Of a stretch of DNA of 64,000 nt, positions 25,769 to 34,137 are shown in pieces (position 1 is the stretch's first letter; every line of letters starts with the position of its first letter). The stretch is from contig NZ_JBNXUN010000019.1 of assembly GCF_050563525.1 (NCBI RefSeq), positions 1 to 64,000 on the forward strand. The letters run 5' to 3'. This DNA is from Falsiroseomonas sp050563525 (GTDB taxonomy: Bacteria > Pseudomonadota > Alphaproteobacteria > Acetobacterales > Acetobacteraceae). A model generated the notes under the pieces. It was not told the DNA's origin and made no database searches. It saw nothing but the letters and a program-made list of their open reading frames with translations. A program made the translations under genes and the position numbers.

Positions 25769-25965
25769 GATGTCCTCCTGGACGTGCAACGCGGCCAGCA
25801 TGGCGCCGGGGGCAAGGCGCAACCGGGCCGGGATTGCCGCTTTCCGGAGGCAGATTGCTGCGGAAGGTAACGCCGCTTCACGGGCCCTTAAGCCCCGACG
25901 CGCAAAATGGAGAGCATCCGCGCGACCAACCCTGCCCGTGGCGCGCCATCCTTCCGGGGCCAACA

Positions 25966-27957
25966 ATGTCGAGTCCCTCGCCGAAGCTTGCGCCCAAGTC
26001 TGCGCAACGCCTGTCGAGCATCCGGAGCCGGCTCGCACTGGGTTACGGCCTGGTGCTCTGCCTACTGCTCGGTCTCGCCGCCGTCGCGGTGCGGGAGGTG
26101 AACGCGATCAACGCCAGCCTCGCCGTAGTCGCCGACGTCAACAGCGTGAAGCAGCGCTTCGCCATCAACTTCCGTGGCAGCGTGCACGACCGTGCGATTT
26201 CGCTGCGCGACGTCGTGTTGGTTCGCCTGCCGGCCGAACGCGCTGCGGCACTGGCGGAGATCGACAAGCTGGCGGCTGACTACGCCGCCAGTGCGCAGCG
26301 CCTCGACGCGATGATGGCCACGGGCGCGGAGGTGACGGAGGATGAACGCCGCATCCTCGCCTCCATCAAGCAGACCGAAGCGCGCAGCATGCCCCTGATC
26401 TCCCGCGTCATTGCCCTGCAGGCCTCGGGCGATGGCGCCGCGGCCCATGCGCTGCTGCTGGAACAGGCGCGGCCTGCCTTCGTCGAATGGCTGGCGCGCA
26501 TCAACCAGTTCATCGACCTGCAGGAAGCGAAGAATGGTGTCGTCGCCACACAGGCGCGCCGCCTGGCGGGTGGCTTCCAGGCGCTGATGCTCGGGCTGGT
26601 TGGCGCCGGCCTCCTGCTCGGGATTGGCATCGCCGCCTGGTCGATGCGCGCCATGGCGCCGCTGCGGGCGCTGGAGACGGTGATGCGCCGCATGGCGACC
26701 GGCGACCTTGCGGTGGACATCCCGGGCCAGGGCCGCCGCGACGAAGTCGGCGCGATGGCCGAGGCGGTGATGGTGTTCCGCGCGCAGGGCCAGGAAGCGC
26801 ATATTCTGCGGGCCGAGCAGGAGGCGGGTCGCGAGGCGGCTCAGCAGGCCAAGACCGAATCGTTACGTGGCATGGCCAATCTGGTGGAAGCGGAGACGCT
26901 GAAGGCGATGACGCGCATCGTCGAGCAGGCCAGCGGCCTCGCCGCCGATGCCAGCGCCATGGCGGCCGCGGCGGCGCGGGTGGACCAGAATGCCGGCGCG
27001 GTCGGCGCCGCCGCCGATGCCTCCCTGGCCGTGGCGGAGACCGTCGCGGTGGCGGCGGAGGAGCTGACGACCTCGATCCGCAGCATCTCCGGCCAGGTGC
27101 GGGAGGCCGCCGAGGTCGGGCGCGCCGCCGCTACCGACAGCACCAAGACCGAAACCGTGATCCTCGACCTGTCCGGCGCCGTCAGCCAGATCGGCGACGT
27201 CACGCGGCTGATCCAGGAAATCGCCGGCAAGACCAACCTGCTGGCGCTGAACGCGACGATCGAGGCGGCGCGCGCCGGCGATGCCGGCAAGGGCTTCGCC
27301 GTGGTGGCCGGGGAAGTGAAGGCCCTGGCGACGCAGACCGCCAAGGCGACGCAGGAAATCAGCCAGCACATCGAGGCGGTGAGCCAGCGCACCGCCGCGG
27401 CGGTGGAAACCGTGCGCCGCATCGCGCACTCCGTCGCCCGCATGGACCAGCTCGCGGCGACACTCGCCGAGTCCGTCGGCCAGCAGGATCAGGCGACCAG
27501 CGCCATCGCCCGCAGCATCGCCGACAGCACCCAGGCGACACGCGACGTCTCCCGTCGCATCGGCCAGGTCTCCAGCGATGCGCGCGATGCCGGCACCCGC
27601 GCCGAACGCAGCCGCAAGGAGACGGAGGATCTGGCGGCGGAGGCGCAGGGGCTGACGCATCACGTGGTCAGCATCCTGCGTTCCTCGGTGCCAGAGGTGG
27701 ACCGCCGCAACGGGCCGCGCCGGTCGACCGAGGGGAGGGCAACCCTGGTGCTCGGCGGAACCGGCAGCATCGTGGAACTGCGCGACATCAGCGAAGGGGG
27801 CGTTGGCGTCGTCGGCGCCGTCACCGCGCCCCTGGGCACGCGCGGCAGCCTGCAGATGGAGGGCCAGGCGCAGCGGGCGGTGGAACTGCGCGGAGTGGAC
27901 GGCACCAGGGTGCGGCTCGCCTTCGTCCGGGACATGGCGGGTCAGGCCGCTGCCTGA
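25966..27957 (+). CDS. methyl-accepting chemotaxis protein with C-terminal PilZ domain
   Basis: The 663-residue chemoreceptor has a first membrane helix at about residues 27-45 (GYGLVLCLLLGLAAVAVREV), a periplasmic four-helix-bundle sensor to about 200, a second helix (ALMLGLVGAGLLLGIGIAAW), then HAMP. The cytoplasmic signalling region has the hairpin tip EIAGKTNLLALNATIEAARA. The last ~85 residues form a PilZ-like domain with RNGPR (581-585) and DISEGG (608-613), the c-di-GMP-binding RxxxR and DxSxxG motifs. It could link chemotaxis signalling to c-di-GMP. No che genes are nearby. Confidence 0.9.
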   Translation: MSSPSPKLAPKSAQRLSSIRSRLALGYGLVLCLLLGLAAVAVREVNAINASLAVVADVNSVKQRFAINFRGSVHDRAISLRDVVLVRLPAERAAALAEIDKLAADYAASAQRLDAMMATGAEVTEDERRILASIKQTEARSMPLISRVIALQASGDGAAAHALLLEQARPAFVEWLARINQFIDLQEAKNGVVATQARRLAGGFQALMLGLVGAGLLLGIGIAAWSMRAMAPLRALETVMRRMATGDLAVDIPGQGRRDEVGAMAEAVMVFRAQGQEAHILRAEQEAGREAAQQAKTESLRGMANLVEAETLKAMTRIVEQASGLAADASAMAAAAARVDQNAGAVGAAADASLAVAETVAVAAEELTTSIRSISGQVREAAEVGRAAATDSTKTETVILDLSGAVSQIGDVTRLIQEIAGKTNLLALNATIEAARAGDAGKGFAVVAGEVKALATQTAKATQEISQHIEAVSQRTAAAVETVRRIAHSVARMDQLAATLAESVGQQDQATSAIARSIADSTQATRDVSRRIGQVSSDARDAGTRAERSRKETEDLAAEAQGLTHHVVSILRSSVPEVDRRNGPRRSTEGRATLVLGGTGSIVELRDISEGGVGVVGAVTAPLGTRGSLQMEGQAQRAVELRGVDGTRVRLAFVRDMAGQAAA

Positions 27958-27959
27958 AC

Positions 27960-28886
27960 TCAGCCGGCGGCCGGGCTGTTCTGCGCGGCGATGCGGTCGC
28001 GCAGCCAGATCTGCGCGGCCGCGTTGCTGTCGCGCCGATGCCACAGCATGGAGATCTCGAAGCGGCGCGGCGGGAAGGGCAGCGGGCTGACGGTCAAGGC
28101 CGCCGTATTGGCGCAGGCCATGCAAAGGCGGCGGGGCAGCGTCGCCACCGCCGGCACCTGCTTCAGCAGCATCGGGATGGACAGGAAGTGCGCCGTCGCC
28201 ATCACCACGCGGCGGCGCTGCCCCAGCCGGTCCAGCTCCTCCTCCACCCAGCTCGTGAAGTCGCCATGCAGCGAGGGGACGATCTGCGGCAGGGCGCAGA
28301 ATTGCTCCAGCGCGATGGGCGCCGCGATGCCCAGACGGGCGCCGTCGAAGACGCAGGCCTGCACCTCCTCATACAGCACGCGGCCCTCATGCCAGCGCCG
28401 CCTTTGCGGCAGCAGGCCGAGCGCCAGGTCAATCTGGCCGGCATCCAGCATCGCCGGCGCCGAGTGCCGGTCCACCGGCAGCACCGCGATGCCGATATCC
28501 CAGCCCGCCGCTGCAACTTCCGCAACAAAGCCGCCAAGCAGCACCGCCGCAGCATAGTCGCCGGCGCCGATGGTGAAGACGCGGCGCCCCGCGGCCGGGT
28601 CGAAGGGCTGCGCCGCATCGGGTGACAGCGCGCTGGCAGCCAGCACCAACGCATCACGCATCGGCTCCGCCAGGCGTTGCGCGCGGGCCGTCGGTTCCAT
28701 GCGCCCGCCGCTGCGGATGAACAGCGGGTCGCCCACAGCCTCCCGCAGTCGCGCCAAGCCATGGCTGACGGCGGATTGGCTCAGGCCGAGCAGCATCGCG
28801 GCGCGGGAGACGCTGCGGGTTTCCATGACGGCATCGAACAGCTTCAGCAGGTTGAGGTCGAGCGCCGTACTATGAATCCGGTTCAT
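27960..28886 (-). CDS. LysR family transcriptional regulator
   Basis: The 308-residue LysR protein has an N-terminal winged helix (LNLLKLFDAVMETRSVSRAA, then LGLSQSAVSHGLARLREAVG, residues ~11-60) and a periplasmic-binding-type effector domain. It is most like the NodD/PcaQ-type group, which starts DLNLLKLFDAV. It lies 74 bases from a divergent plus-strand set (SDR, metallo-beta-lactamase fold, beta-propeller, binding protein), the likely target. It converges with the chemoreceptor gene. Confidence 0.92.
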   Translation of the reverse strand: MNRIHSTALDLNLLKLFDAVMETRSVSRAAMLLGLSQSAVSHGLARLREAVGDPLFIRSGGRMEPTARAQRLAEPMRDALVLAASALSPDAAQPFDPAAGRRVFTIGAGDYAAAVLLGGFVAEVAAAGWDIGIAVLPVDRHSAPAMLDAGQIDLALGLLPQRRRWHEGRVLYEEVQACVFDGARLGIAAPIALEQFCALPQIVPSLHGDFTSWVEEELDRLGQRRRVVMATAHFLSIPMLLKQVPAVATLPRRLCMACANTAALTVSPLPFPPRRFEISMLWHRRDSNAAAQIWLRDRIAAQNSPAAG

Positions 28887-28960
28887 GTCGATATGCCAAT
28901 ACCCGCCGTTGCGGCAGATCATCGCGGGCAAACATGCGGCGTCGCAACAGGAACCTTTCC

Positions 28961-29611
28961 ATGTCCGTATCCGCACAAAGGCCGCGCTGCGTCGTCATCG
29001 GCTTCGGCCCCGGTCTCGGCGCCGCCATCGCCCGGCGCTTCGCCGCGGAGGGTTTCGGCGTCACCGGCCTGGCACGCGACCCTGCACGCCACGCGGCGTT
29101 GGGCGGCCCCGGCGTCAGCCTGGCCAAGGCCGATGCCGGTGATGCTTCGAGCCTCACAGCTGCACTGGCAGGCGGGGCGGAGGTGCTCGTCTACAACGCC
29201 TATCGCGCCAGCATCGCCATGCCTGGCCCGTCCGCCCTGGCGCCCGCGGACCTTGCGGCGGATCTTGCCGTCAACGTCACCGGCGCGCTGGCCGCAGTGC
29301 AGGCGGTGTTGCCGGGCATGCGGGCGGCGGGGGGCGGCAGCCTGCTGCTGACCGGCGGCGGCCTGGCGCTGAGCCCGACCAACTGGCTGCCCGCCGCCTC
29401 CCTCGCCATCGGCAAGGCCGGGCTGCGGAGCCTGGCGTTGACCCTGCATGCGGAGCTGGCGCCGGAGGGAATCCACGCCGCGACCGTCACCGTCGATGGC
29501 CCCGTCGCCCCTGCCACGCCGTTCGACCCAGACCGCATCGCCGAGGCCTTCTGGCAACTGCACCGCGACCCGCCCGGCGCATTCCGCGCCGAGGTGGTCT
29601 TTCGCGGCTGA
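28961..29611 (+). CDS. atypical short-chain dehydrogenase/reductase
   Basis: This 216-residue Rossmann protein has the nucleotide-binding motif VIGFGPGLGAAIARRF and a VNVTGALAAVQAV helix, as in SDRs. The usual catalytic YxxxK is changed: the conserved Lys is present (SLAIGKAG) but the position four residues before it is Leu, not Tyr. The catalytic Ser strand is also atypical (LLTGGGLAL). It may bind NAD(P) without normal dehydrogenase chemistry. AGGAAC eight bases upstream supports ATG 28961. First gene after the LysR regulator. Confidence 0.8.
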   Translation: MSVSAQRPRCVVIGFGPGLGAAIARRFAAEGFGVTGLARDPARHAALGGPGVSLAKADAGDASSLTAALAGGAEVLVYNAYRASIAMPGPSALAPADLAADLAVNVTGALAAVQAVLPGMRAAGGGSLLLTGGGLALSPTNWLPAASLAIGKAGLRSLALTLHAELAPEGIHAATVTVDGPVAPATPFDPDRIAEAFWQLHRDPPGAFRAEVVFRG

Positions 29612-29624
29612 GGAGAACACGCCC

Positions 29625-30545
29625 ATGCTGACCCGACGCACTCTCGGCCTCGCCGCCGCAGGCCTCACCTTCCTGCCGCTGTCCCGCGCCGCCGGCTACA
29701 CGCCGGGACGCGGCCTGGAAATCGCGAAATACGACCGGCCCGGGGAGGGTTCGGTGAACTCCTACCTGCTGATCGGCCCGCGCTCCGTCGTCATCATCGA
29801 TGGCCAGCGCACGCTGGTGGAAGCGCGCCAGGTGGTGGCGCTGGCACGCGGCCTCGGCCTTCCGGTGGAGGCGATCTTCCTGAGCCACGAGCACCCCGAC
29901 CATTGCGGCGGGCTGAGGGCCATCACCGACGCCTTCCCAGATGCACCGCTGCTGGCCAGCGAGCCGACACGGGATTGGCTGGCGCGCAACGGCGCCGGAA
30001 TGATGGCCTTCATGCGCAGCATCTTCGGCGACCGCGCGCCGGACAGCGTGCCGATGCCGACCCGCGTATTGCGGCCGAACGAGCGCATCACCCTGGCCGG
30101 CTCCGAGTTCACCGTCGATCAACTCGGCCCCTGCGAGGCGTCGGAAGGCATGACGCTGCTGTATTCCGAGGCCGACAGCCTGCTCGTCGCCGCCGACCTG
30201 TTCGGCAACCGCGCCACGCCCTGGCTGCTGGATGGCACCACGCGCGGCTGGATCTCCGAGCTCGAGAAGGCGGCGCCGAAGTACCGGGACGTGCAGACCG
30301 CCCTGCCCGGCCATGGCGCGGCCGCGCCGGCCGGCGTGCTGATCGCGGAGCAACTCGCCTATCTCCGCGATTTCCACGCGCTGGTGCAGGCGGAAATGCA
30401 GGGCGGCGTGGTGTCGGATGCCGGAAAGGCGCGCATCCGCGCCGCCGTCATGGCCCGCCATCCCGGCGCGCCACGCGTGGCGCCGCAGCCGAACCTGATC
30501 GAGCTGAACGTCGATGCCGTGGCGAAGGAGCTTTCCGGTGGCTGA
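29625..30545 (+). CDS. secreted metallo-beta-lactamase-fold hydrolase
   Basis: The 306-residue protein begins with MLTRRTLGLAAAGLTFLPLS, a signal peptide with twin arginines. The metallo-beta-lactamase fold shows HEHPDH (88-93), the VAADLF Asp and a late His in LPGHG, enough for a two-metal site. Lactonase, hydrolase or oxidoreductase activity is possible; the substrate is unknown. AGGAG lies nine bases before the ATG and only 13 bases separate it from the SDR gene. Its stop overlaps the next gene. Confidence 0.85.
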   Translation: MLTRRTLGLAAAGLTFLPLSRAAGYTPGRGLEIAKYDRPGEGSVNSYLLIGPRSVVIIDGQRTLVEARQVVALARGLGLPVEAIFLSHEHPDHCGGLRAITDAFPDAPLLASEPTRDWLARNGAGMMAFMRSIFGDRAPDSVPMPTRVLRPNERITLAGSEFTVDQLGPCEASEGMTLLYSEADSLLVAADLFGNRATPWLLDGTTRGWISELEKAAPKYRDVQTALPGHGAAAPAGVLIAEQLAYLRDFHALVQAEMQGGVVSDAGKARIRAAVMARHPGAPRVAPQPNLIELNVDAVAKELSGG

Positions 30546-31458
30546 AAGCCTCTCACGCCGCGCCATCCTCGCAGCCGCCGCCGGCCTGCTGGCGGCCAAA
30601 CCCGCGCGCGCGCAACAGCCGCCCGAGATCCTGGCGCGCTTTCCCAGCGGCACCTTCCTGGAGAACCTGGTGGTGCGCGGCGATGGCAGCGTTGTCTTCA
30701 CCAACTACTTCGCCCGCCGCCTGGAGCTGTGGACCCCGGCGTCCGGCGCCGCCGCCTTCGCGGAGGTCCCGGCGCATCCGGTCAGCCTGACGGCGCTGCC
30801 GGGTGGCGGCATGGCGCTGGTCGTCCACGGCGCGCCGTTCAATGGCGGGCCGGCGGCCATGCGTGGCAGCGGCGCCGTGCTGCTGCTGGATGCCACCGGC
30901 GCCGCGCAGCGCCGCATCGCGCTGCCGGACGCCATCTTCCCGAACGGCGCGCTGCTTCTGGCGCCGGACCGCCTGCTGGTGGCGGACAGCGCGCTGGGGC
31001 GGGTGTGGCTGGTGGACCTTGCCAATGGCGGCGCCACGGCGTGGCTGGATCATCCGATGCTGCAACCGGTCGCCGGCCGGCCCTATCCCGGCGTGAATGG
31101 CCTGAAGCGCCAGGGCGATGCGCTGCTGCTGTCCAACTCCGCGCAGCGCCTGCTGCTGCGCCAGGCGATGGCCGGCGGCGCCGCGGCGGGAGAACCCGTG
31201 CTGCGTGCGCGGATGAGCACCGGCGTCGATGATTTCGCCCTGGCGAGCGATGGCACCATCTACGCCGCGACGCATGCACGCGGCTTGGCGCGGCTGGCCG
31301 CCGATGCCGATACGCCCAGCGTCATCCCGGCACCCGGCGTCGAGGGCAGCACGGCCGTCGCCTTGACGCAGGACGGCCGCGCCTTGTTTGCGTTGGGCAC
31401 CGGCGGGCTGCTGGAGGGTGCGACCGGGGAGGCGGTCCTGGCGCGGGTGGCGCTGTAG
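30538..31458 (+). CDS. secreted SMP-30/gluconolactonase-like beta-propeller protein
   Basis: The 306-residue protein starts at GTG 30538 with AAGGAG seven bases upstream, and overlaps the previous gene by eight bases. A twin-arginine-type signal (SLSRRAILAAAAGLLAAKPA) precedes a propeller with repeated strands (FLENLVVRGDGSVVFTNY, PNGALLLAPDRLLVADSALG). The GVNGLK and DDFALASDGTIYAATH blocks are like SMP-30/gluconolactonase proteins. A periplasmic lactone hydrolase or sugar-acid binding role is inference. Confidence 0.8.
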   Translation: MAESLSRRAILAAAAGLLAAKPARAQQPPEILARFPSGTFLENLVVRGDGSVVFTNYFARRLELWTPASGAAAFAEVPAHPVSLTALPGGGMALVVHGAPFNGGPAAMRGSGAVLLLDATGAAQRRIALPDAIFPNGALLLAPDRLLVADSALGRVWLVDLANGGATAWLDHPMLQPVAGRPYPGVNGLKRQGDALLLSNSAQRLLLRQAMAGGAAAGEPVLRARMSTGVDDFALASDGTIYAATHARGLARLAADADTPSVIPAPGVEGSTAVALTQDGRALFALGTGGLLEGATGEAVLARVAL

Positions 31459-31550
31459 CCGCGCGGGGCTTGCCCCCTGGCATGGGCCCCGGACTTGCCA
31501 CCGGGGCGGAGAGGCGCAGACTTCCGGCTGAACCCGCCGGAGGCCCCGCC

Positions 31551-33062
31551 ATGCGCCATCTTCGCCTCGCCGCCCTCGCAATCTCGGCCCTGGCGCCGCT
31601 CGCCACGCCCGCCCTTGCGCAGACCACGCTGCGCATCGGCATCGGCGCCGATCCTGCCGTGCTGGACCCGGCGCAGTCCGGCAGCTTCGTCGAGCGCGTG
31701 GTCTTCGCCGCGATGTGCGACAAGCTGGTCGACATCGGGCCGGACCTGCAGTTCCGCCCGGAAGTCGCCACCGCCTGGGAATGGTCGGCGGATGGCCGCG
31801 CGCTGACGCTGACGCTGCGGGATGGCGCGCGATTCCAGGATGGCGCACCGATCGATGCCGCGGCGGTGAAGGCGAACCTCGACCGCTACCGCACCACGCG
31901 CGAAAGCCGCCGGCGCAGCGAGTTGCAGCAGGTGTCGGACGTCCAGGCCGTTGATGCGCGCACCGTCCGCCTGGTGCTGTCCGAGCCCTTCGCGCCGCTG
32001 CTGTCCGTGCTGTCCGACCGCGCCGGCATGATGCTGTCGCCCGCCGTACTGCCGATGGCGGAGCGCGTCGGCGAGAACCCGGTCTGCTCCGGCCCCTTCC
32101 GCCTGACGCGGCGCGTGGCGCAGGACCGCATCGAGATGGAGAAGTTCACCGGCCACTGGAACGCCGCGAACATCCATGCAGACCGCCTGGTGTTCCAGCC
32201 CATCCCGGACAGCAACGTCCGCCTGCTGAATCTGCGTGCCGGCCAGCTCGACCTCATCGAGCGCGTCGCGCCCGTCGATGTGCCGAGTGTGGAGCGCGAT
32301 GCGCGGCTGCGCCTGGTGGCGGGGGATTCCATCGCCTACCAGACGATGAGCCTCAATGTCGGCAACGGTCCGATGGCGCAGCGCCCGCTCGGCCGCGACC
32401 CGCGGGTGCGGGAAGCCTTCGAGCGCAGCATTGATCGCGCCATCATCAACCAGGTGGCGCTGGAAGGGCGCTTCAGCCCCAACAACCAGCCCGAGGCCCC
32501 CGGCACGCCCTATCATTTTGCGGACCTCGCCGCACCGCCGCGCGATCCGGCGCGGGCACAGGCGCTGCTGCGGCAGGCGGGGCATGAGCGCGTGGCCTTC
32601 ACGCTGAAGGTGCCGAACCAGCCAGTGGAGGCGCAGGTGGCGGAGATCATCCAGGCCATGGCGCGGGAAGGCGGCTTCGACATCAGCATCGAGACGCTGG
32701 AATCCGGCGCCATGGTGGCCGCCACGCGCCGCGGTGACTACGAGGCCGCGATCGCCATCTGGTCCGGACGGCCGGACCCGGACGGCAACATCGCCTTCTG
32801 GCTGGCCTCCGACGGGTTCCTGAACTGGGGGAAGTACGCCAATCCGCGGCTCGATGCGCTGCTGGCGCAGGCGCGCGCGGTGACGGATGTGGCGCAGCGG
32901 CAGGCGCTGTACCGCCAGGCTGCGGAGATCTGGATGGCCGATCGGCCGCACCTGATGCTGTACCACCACCGCTGGTTTTGGGCGATGCGGCGTGGCGTGG
33001 AAGGCTTCGTGCCGAGCCCGGACGGCATCATCCGCTTCGCCGGGCTGCGGGTAGCGCGTTGA
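31551..33062 (+). CDS. ABC transporter substrate-binding protein, family 5 (peptide/opine type)
   Basis: This 503-residue periplasmic receptor has a signal peptide (MRHLRLAALAISALAPLATPALA) and the family 5 layout: LRIGIGADPAVLDPAQSG at the mature start, WEWSADGRALTLTLRDGARF, and a late YHHRWFWAMR. It binds peptides, opines or similar compounds for an ABC importer. No permease or ATPase gene accompanies it, so it is an orphan receptor here. GGAGG ten bases or less upstream supports ATG 31551. It probably belongs to the LysR-linked set. Confidence 0.9.
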   Translation: MRHLRLAALAISALAPLATPALAQTTLRIGIGADPAVLDPAQSGSFVERVVFAAMCDKLVDIGPDLQFRPEVATAWEWSADGRALTLTLRDGARFQDGAPIDAAAVKANLDRYRTTRESRRRSELQQVSDVQAVDARTVRLVLSEPFAPLLSVLSDRAGMMLSPAVLPMAERVGENPVCSGPFRLTRRVAQDRIEMEKFTGHWNAANIHADRLVFQPIPDSNVRLLNLRAGQLDLIERVAPVDVPSVERDARLRLVAGDSIAYQTMSLNVGNGPMAQRPLGRDPRVREAFERSIDRAIINQVALEGRFSPNNQPEAPGTPYHFADLAAPPRDPARAQALLRQAGHERVAFTLKVPNQPVEAQVAEIIQAMAREGGFDISIETLESGAMVAATRRGDYEAAIAIWSGRPDPDGNIAFWLASDGFLNWGKYANPRLDALLAQARAVTDVAQRQALYRQAAEIWMADRPHLMLYHHRWFWAMRRGVEGFVPSPDGIIRFAGLRVAR

Positions 33063-33087
33063 GACGGGGCGCGGCCCCCGCACCCGG

Positions 33088-33116
33088 CCCTCTCCCCCCG
33101 AAGTGGGGGGAGAGGG
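33088..33116. terminator. strong bidirectional hairpin
   Basis: Perfect 12-base arms, CCCTCTCCCCCC (33088-33099) and GGGGGGAGAGGG (33105-33116), enclose a 5-base loop. It sits between the convergent binding-protein gene and a small secreted protein gene, followed on the plus strand by CTATTGG. It is a good terminator candidate for both directions. Confidence 0.65.
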
Positions 33117-33123
33117 CTATTGG

Positions 33124-33483
33124 TCAGCCGCGCTCGATGCTGTTGGGCAGGGAGGCGGCGTTGGCCGGGGCGTTCAGCGGCACCCAGACGGTGCGCTGGT
33201 TCTCGCCATTGCCGACCGTCACGGCGCGGACGCCCTCGCGGCCCGGCTGGACGAAGCTGTCGTCGAAGTGGCGCACATCGGCACCACCGCCGGCCACGTC
33301 ACGCGCCACCACGGCGCCACCGCCGACGATGTTCTGCGTCGCATCCGGGCCATAGACGACGGAGGCATTCTCACCGCTGCCGATCACGCGGGGGTAGGAC
33401 GCGCCATCGGCGAAGGCGGGCGCTGCGAGGCCCAGGGCGCCGGTGGCCAGGATGGCGGCGGCGAAGCGATTGAAGCGGGTCAT
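33124..33483 (-). CDS. small secreted protein with GxGEN motifs (paralogue 2)
   Basis: The 119-residue protein has a signal peptide (MTRFNRFAAAILATGALGLA, cleavage after AFA). The mature part has GSGEN, NIVGGGAV and GNGEN in that order, the same order as paralogue 3 at 33524, with which it also shares its start MTRF and YPRV. It is beta-rich with no Cys. The function is unknown. Two tandem copies here and one at 24984 suggest local duplication around the proB-proA interval. Confidence 0.75.
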   Translation of the reverse strand: MTRFNRFAAAILATGALGLAAPAFADGASYPRVIGSGENASVVYGPDATQNIVGGGAVVARDVAGGGADVRHFDDSFVQPGREGVRAVTVGNGENQRTVWVPLNAPANAASLPNSIERG

Positions 33484-33523
33484 GTGTCTGTTCCTTTGAT
33501 TACGTGTTGGTCGTTCAGGTCGT

Positions 33524-33889
33524 TCAGCTGCCGACGAAGCCGCCGGCCTGGGCCAGGGCGGTGTTCGCGGCGTTGGTGTCGGCGGGCACCCAGGCGGTGG
33601 CGGCGTTCTCGCCGCTGCCGATGGTCACCGGCACCAGGCCGGCGCGGGGCTGCTGGGCGAAGCGGGCGTCCAGGTGGCTGATCTGCACGTCGTTGCCGGT
33701 GGCCTGCCGCACGGTCACGGCACCACCACCGACGACGTTCTGCTGCGCATCGGGACCATGTTGCACGGAAGCATTCTCGCCGGTCCCGACCACGCGGGGA
33801 TAAGCGAAACCATCGGCCATCGCGGGGGCTGCCAGAAACAAGGCGCCGGCGGCAAATAGCGCGGGGGTAATGCGGGTGAAGCGGGTCAT
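33524..33889 (-). CDS. small secreted protein with GxGEN motifs (paralogue 3)
   Basis: The 121-residue protein is a close relative of the neighbouring 33124 gene. It has a signal peptide (MTRFTRITPALFAAGALFLA, cleavage after AMA), then YPRVVGTGENASV, NVVGGGAV and GSGEN. The two genes lie 40 bases apart on one strand and may be co-transcribed. The function is unknown. Confidence 0.75.
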   Translation of the reverse strand: MTRFTRITPALFAAGALFLAAPAMADGFAYPRVVGTGENASVQHGPDAQQNVVGGGAVTVRQATGNDVQISHLDARFAQQPRAGLVPVTIGSGENAATAWVPADTNAANTALAQAGGFVGS

Positions 33890-34137
33890 CTGCGTATTCC
33901 TTAACTCGTCTCTGCCGATACCAGCCGCTTCGCTGCGGCTGCCGTCTGCGTTACGGCCCAGATGGGGACTGCCTGTCGATTTCCCCATCGCTTCGACGCA
34001 TCGCCGCCATCACCGCAACGGATGACACGCCCGCGTGAGGCAGGGTTGCACCCGCGGCGGTGACGCCAGTGGGGGTGCAGCGTTCGCTTCCCTCCCTCGC
34101 GGCCGCGCGCTACCTGTCGCGGCGGGAGAATGCCGCC

